A DNA stretch of 64,000 nt from Prosapia bicincta (Eukaryota; Arthropoda; Insecta; Hemiptera; Cercopidae), in assembly GCA_036971475.1 (NCBI GenBank), contig JBAIZL010000005.1, positions 247,661,323 through 247,725,322 of the forward strand, read 5' to 3'. The translations under genes and the position numbers were made by a program. A model generated the notes under the pieces. It did no database searches. It was not told the DNA's origin and saw only the letters and a list, made by a program, of their open reading frames with translations. Every line of letters starts with the position of its first letter. Positions within the stretch are counted from its first letter, which is position 1. Of the stretch, positions 61,001 to 64,000 are shown in pieces.

Positions 61001-61974
61001 GCTGTACCCAATTACATTGTTTATTAGCAAAAAACAAAGTTATTCATTTACATCCTATTTAAAATATTATATAATTGAAAAATATATTCACCTTTATCGA
61101 GATATTTTATTTGTGATCAAGTCGAGATCGAACTGCGCTATTTCGCCTAATCTGAGGTAAAGGTCAGGTAGAGAAAGTGCCAGCACCCACCGTAGTTGCG
61201 GCTGCTTCATTTGATGTGGATTTGCGTCGTTTAATACAATTATAAGTCTGGTGATCCCAAGTCGTATCTCCAATCAAGCATTCCTAAATTAATTAATGAG
61301 TGAATATAAGGGCATTTATGATCACATAATGCAAATCATAAATGACGGAATCAGGGGAACGTCTTCATGAGGGACTGGAAAATGTTTTTTTTCTGTATTC
61401 CCTTTGCCCTGTATTGCCTTAACCTCTGATGTTTTGCAAAAATATACGTCTATGAATCGAGTGCTTCGACTTGTTCCTCCTTATTTGTCCATGCAACAAC
61501 ACTGTGCCACAGAAAATCGTGACAGGGTACAGCTAGTAATATTAGGAAAAATATATTATTTGTATTTATTCTGAGACTAATGGTCTAAATTTAAAAAGCT
61601 ATCATAATTTTAATCATCATAACTTGTTTATTTCGCTAACTCTCTCCTGATATTTACCAAACAATTTTTTAAACCTATTTTCCCATTCTCTGGCATGCAG
61701 CCTGTACTATCAACTGGACGAAACTGTGTTGTAATTTTATTTGAATAAATAAAAGCTCCACAGATAAATCTTTTTTTATCCAATTTGTCAGACTTAAATT
61801 ATTTAAAAGTATTGTGTAGCAGGTAAACAGATAATTAAGATAGGTTTATTCTAACATAATTCCTCTTTGAAGAAGACGACAGACGTTTATTTCGCAATCC
61901 AGCGTTGCCTGTTAAACCCTATTAGCTATGCATTCTGATGAATTTTAATGTATTAAATTCTTGTATACAATTTC
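61001..61974. other. Dispersed repeat with 3.6 kb counterpart, otherwise no gene
   Basis: About 61195-61360 is the counterpart of 3640-3815, same orientation. The remainder is AT-rich without recognised content. Confidence 0.5.
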
Positions 61975-62939
61975 TAAACAGCTGTCTCCTGTTTTATGGG
62001 AATTTTTCCAACCTTTTAAAATTTAAATAAATTGAAATTTTATCACTTTTTCACTTTAAATGTGTTTACATTTTCCGTTCCGTTTAGATTTTAAGTTATG
62101 CATGTTTCAGATTCACAAACTAAAGATTGGCAACAACATAAAACACAATTTGTAATTTAAAGTAGAAAAAACGTTTACGTGTTTTAGATTTGTATCGATG
62201 GAATTATTTGTCAGAGTTGTACTTTTCATAAAATTTCTGCACGTTTTTCGTTTTTAAACATTTAAAGAAATTGATGAAATTTGATGATCTATAAAGACTA
62301 AAATTGTTCTTAAATATGGGATAATATGTTTAAGAAAAATAAAACCCTATTAAGGTGCATGTCTATCTCAGAGACGTTAAGCTAAGCACGTGAGCTATGA
62401 CTGATTAAAGTAATAGATTCATGTCCATGAATACTTTCACCCAGTACGATCCCTAGTATCTAGGGTAATGTTTGTTATGTGGAATCTAGGTTTGCAGAAT
62501 ACATTTCCTTGTGCAAAAAGACAATTTTACAGCGTTATGATACATCTGTCAAACGTCTGCAATAGCAATGGGTAACCCAAATCGTTACGTTTTCACGGAG
62601 TTGAGCTAAAAGGGTGCTAAAAGACTTTTCAAATCGACAACTTGGCCATTAAAATGTATTCATAATTTTTAATAATACATTAAGTGTTTCTTACATTGGC
62701 TTTATTTAATTATAACTTACTTAAATTTTATATCTTTCACTTTTCATTGATTTAAACTGTGATGTTAAAATGTGTGTAAAGCGTAAACATACTTTGCAAT
62801 ATAAGTTGATTTACTTTCTCGTTTTTCTTTAGAAATGTCTTCAGATCTTATATACAGAAAGAACATTCTTCAGTTTAGGTAGATAAGCGTCTTTGTTAAG
62901 AATGTTGTTAGCGGTTGAATGACAAACAATGTAACAAGT

Positions 62940-64000
62940 TGGTCCAACTTGGCCTCCGTTTTGGCTTCAGATATAAGACTTGGACATTATTACTGCCTAT
63001 TGTTAAACGGAGTGGTTACCGGAAAACTTGTGTTTTCCAAATAACGAGTAATAAGATAATTAGCGAAAATTTTTATTTATGAGTGGCAAAACTGTGTACA
63101 CAGTATGCAATTTCAAAACAATGTTACTTTTAGTTTAGCGTTTAAAAAATGCATCTGTAAGGTAACTTCCTTCTGTTTTGATACAGTGTTGAAAGCTTAT
63201 TTAAAACTTTCTACGGATTTTGTTATTATCTTTCTAGGAAAGCCGACGATTTCCTGGCGAATAGATTCTTTAAGTTCCTGTATTGTTCGTGGCTTGTTCA
63301 CGTAGACTTTAAATGCAATGAGTCCCCACTGAACGATATCTGGAATTGTAAGTTCCAGGAAGCGAGGTCAATTGGCATCACCAAAACGTGAGATCACTCT
63401 TTTAGGGAATAAATGTCAAAGGAATTTCTTACTAATGCGAGCCATATGAGCTGTGACTCCCCATTGTTGGAACCATACATTATGTATCCCTGTACGGTGA
63501 CATCGCAGTTCCGCTAAGAAATATTCTTCCAACATTTCCAGGTAACGTTGAGCATTCACTGTGACTGCTCTGTCATCGTTCAATACACGAATAGTTCAAA
63601 ACCTCAAAGACGCTATTTGCCACGATATCATCGGCATTCCTGGAGAGATTTTACCAAAATCGGTAAGAAGTTTTAAATATGCCTTCAACACGGTATCAAA
63701 ACACAAGGCGTTACAGACGGCGGGCAGCTTATAGATTTGGCAACACTGAACTGAAAGTATAATAGTTTTGAAATTGCATTCTGTGTACACTGTTTTGCCA
63801 CCTATAAATAATTTTCTTTTCTAATTGTCTTGGTACGCTTTATTTGGAAAAAATGCGTTTCCCCGTTTTCACCCTATTTTTCACATTAGGCTCTGTTAGG
63901 TTTGTGTATTTATTTAGAGCGTAGACACCTACGCCTTCAAACCTTGAAGTGTGGGACGAATCAATTTATTTTGCTTTAGATTTTCTTGCATACACTCTCA
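62940..64000. mobile_element. Mariner/Tc1-like palindromic remnant, right copy
   Basis: Inverted counterpart of 8437-9480, with its turning point near 63580. On the minus strand the transposase block at about 63560-63290 is broken by stops (for example TTTGACATTTATTCC and AATTGACC), so this copy is further decayed than the left one. The window ends inside its outer flank. Confidence 0.75.

Overview
This is AT-rich animal nuclear DNA, most likely from an arthropod and probably an insect. The clues are CCTAA/TTAGG-type telomere-like tracts, Penelope-like, mariner-like and piggyBac-like remnants, very long CA/TG/TA microsatellites, and one short spliced gene with compact GT-AG introns. Nothing fixes the species. 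Most long open frames here are artefacts of microsatellites or tandem arrays. Only one gene looks intact, and it is split over six small exons, so no single long frame shows it.

Layout. 1-8.4 kb: a dispersed repeat (second copy at 38.4 kb), a decayed Penelope-like reverse transcriptase (minus strand) and a 2-kb array of 106-bp units. 8.4-17.5 kb: the left arm of a very large inverted repeat, whose right arm fills 50.0-64.0 kb and runs off the window. The arms share, in mirrored order, a mariner-like palindrome, a foldback element, a CA/TA microsatellite block and a 59-bp minisatellite. They differ by several kb-scale insertions or deletions. 17.5-19.6 kb: telomere-like tract, TG microsatellite and a non-LTR retrotransposon tail.

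19.6-26.4 kb is the richest part. Reading outward from a repeat-filled intergenic region (22.14-23.11 kb), the minus strand carries a small protein with an FLPKRY-type motif (frameshifted), a BC-box-like cysteine-containing ORF (one stop), then exons ending in a RING finger (two stops). The plus strand carries the N-terminal part of a viral or Polinton-type family B DNA polymerase (two frameshifts, one stop) and then the intact six-exon gene for a 153-residue protein with an N-terminal membrane segment and a C-terminal helix. I infer an old endogenous DNA virus or Polinton/adintovirus-like element. Whether the spliced RING gene and the intact gene belonged to it is open.

26.8-50 kb: two related minisatellite arrays, further tandem repeats, tRNA-like (SINE-like) sequences, three hairpins (one a perfect 73-bp inverted repeat), a piggyBac-like fragment and long stretches in which I see no gene. 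50-64 kb: the right arm, with a 3.4-kb segment absent from the left arm and a Penelope-like element whose two parts lie in opposite orientation.
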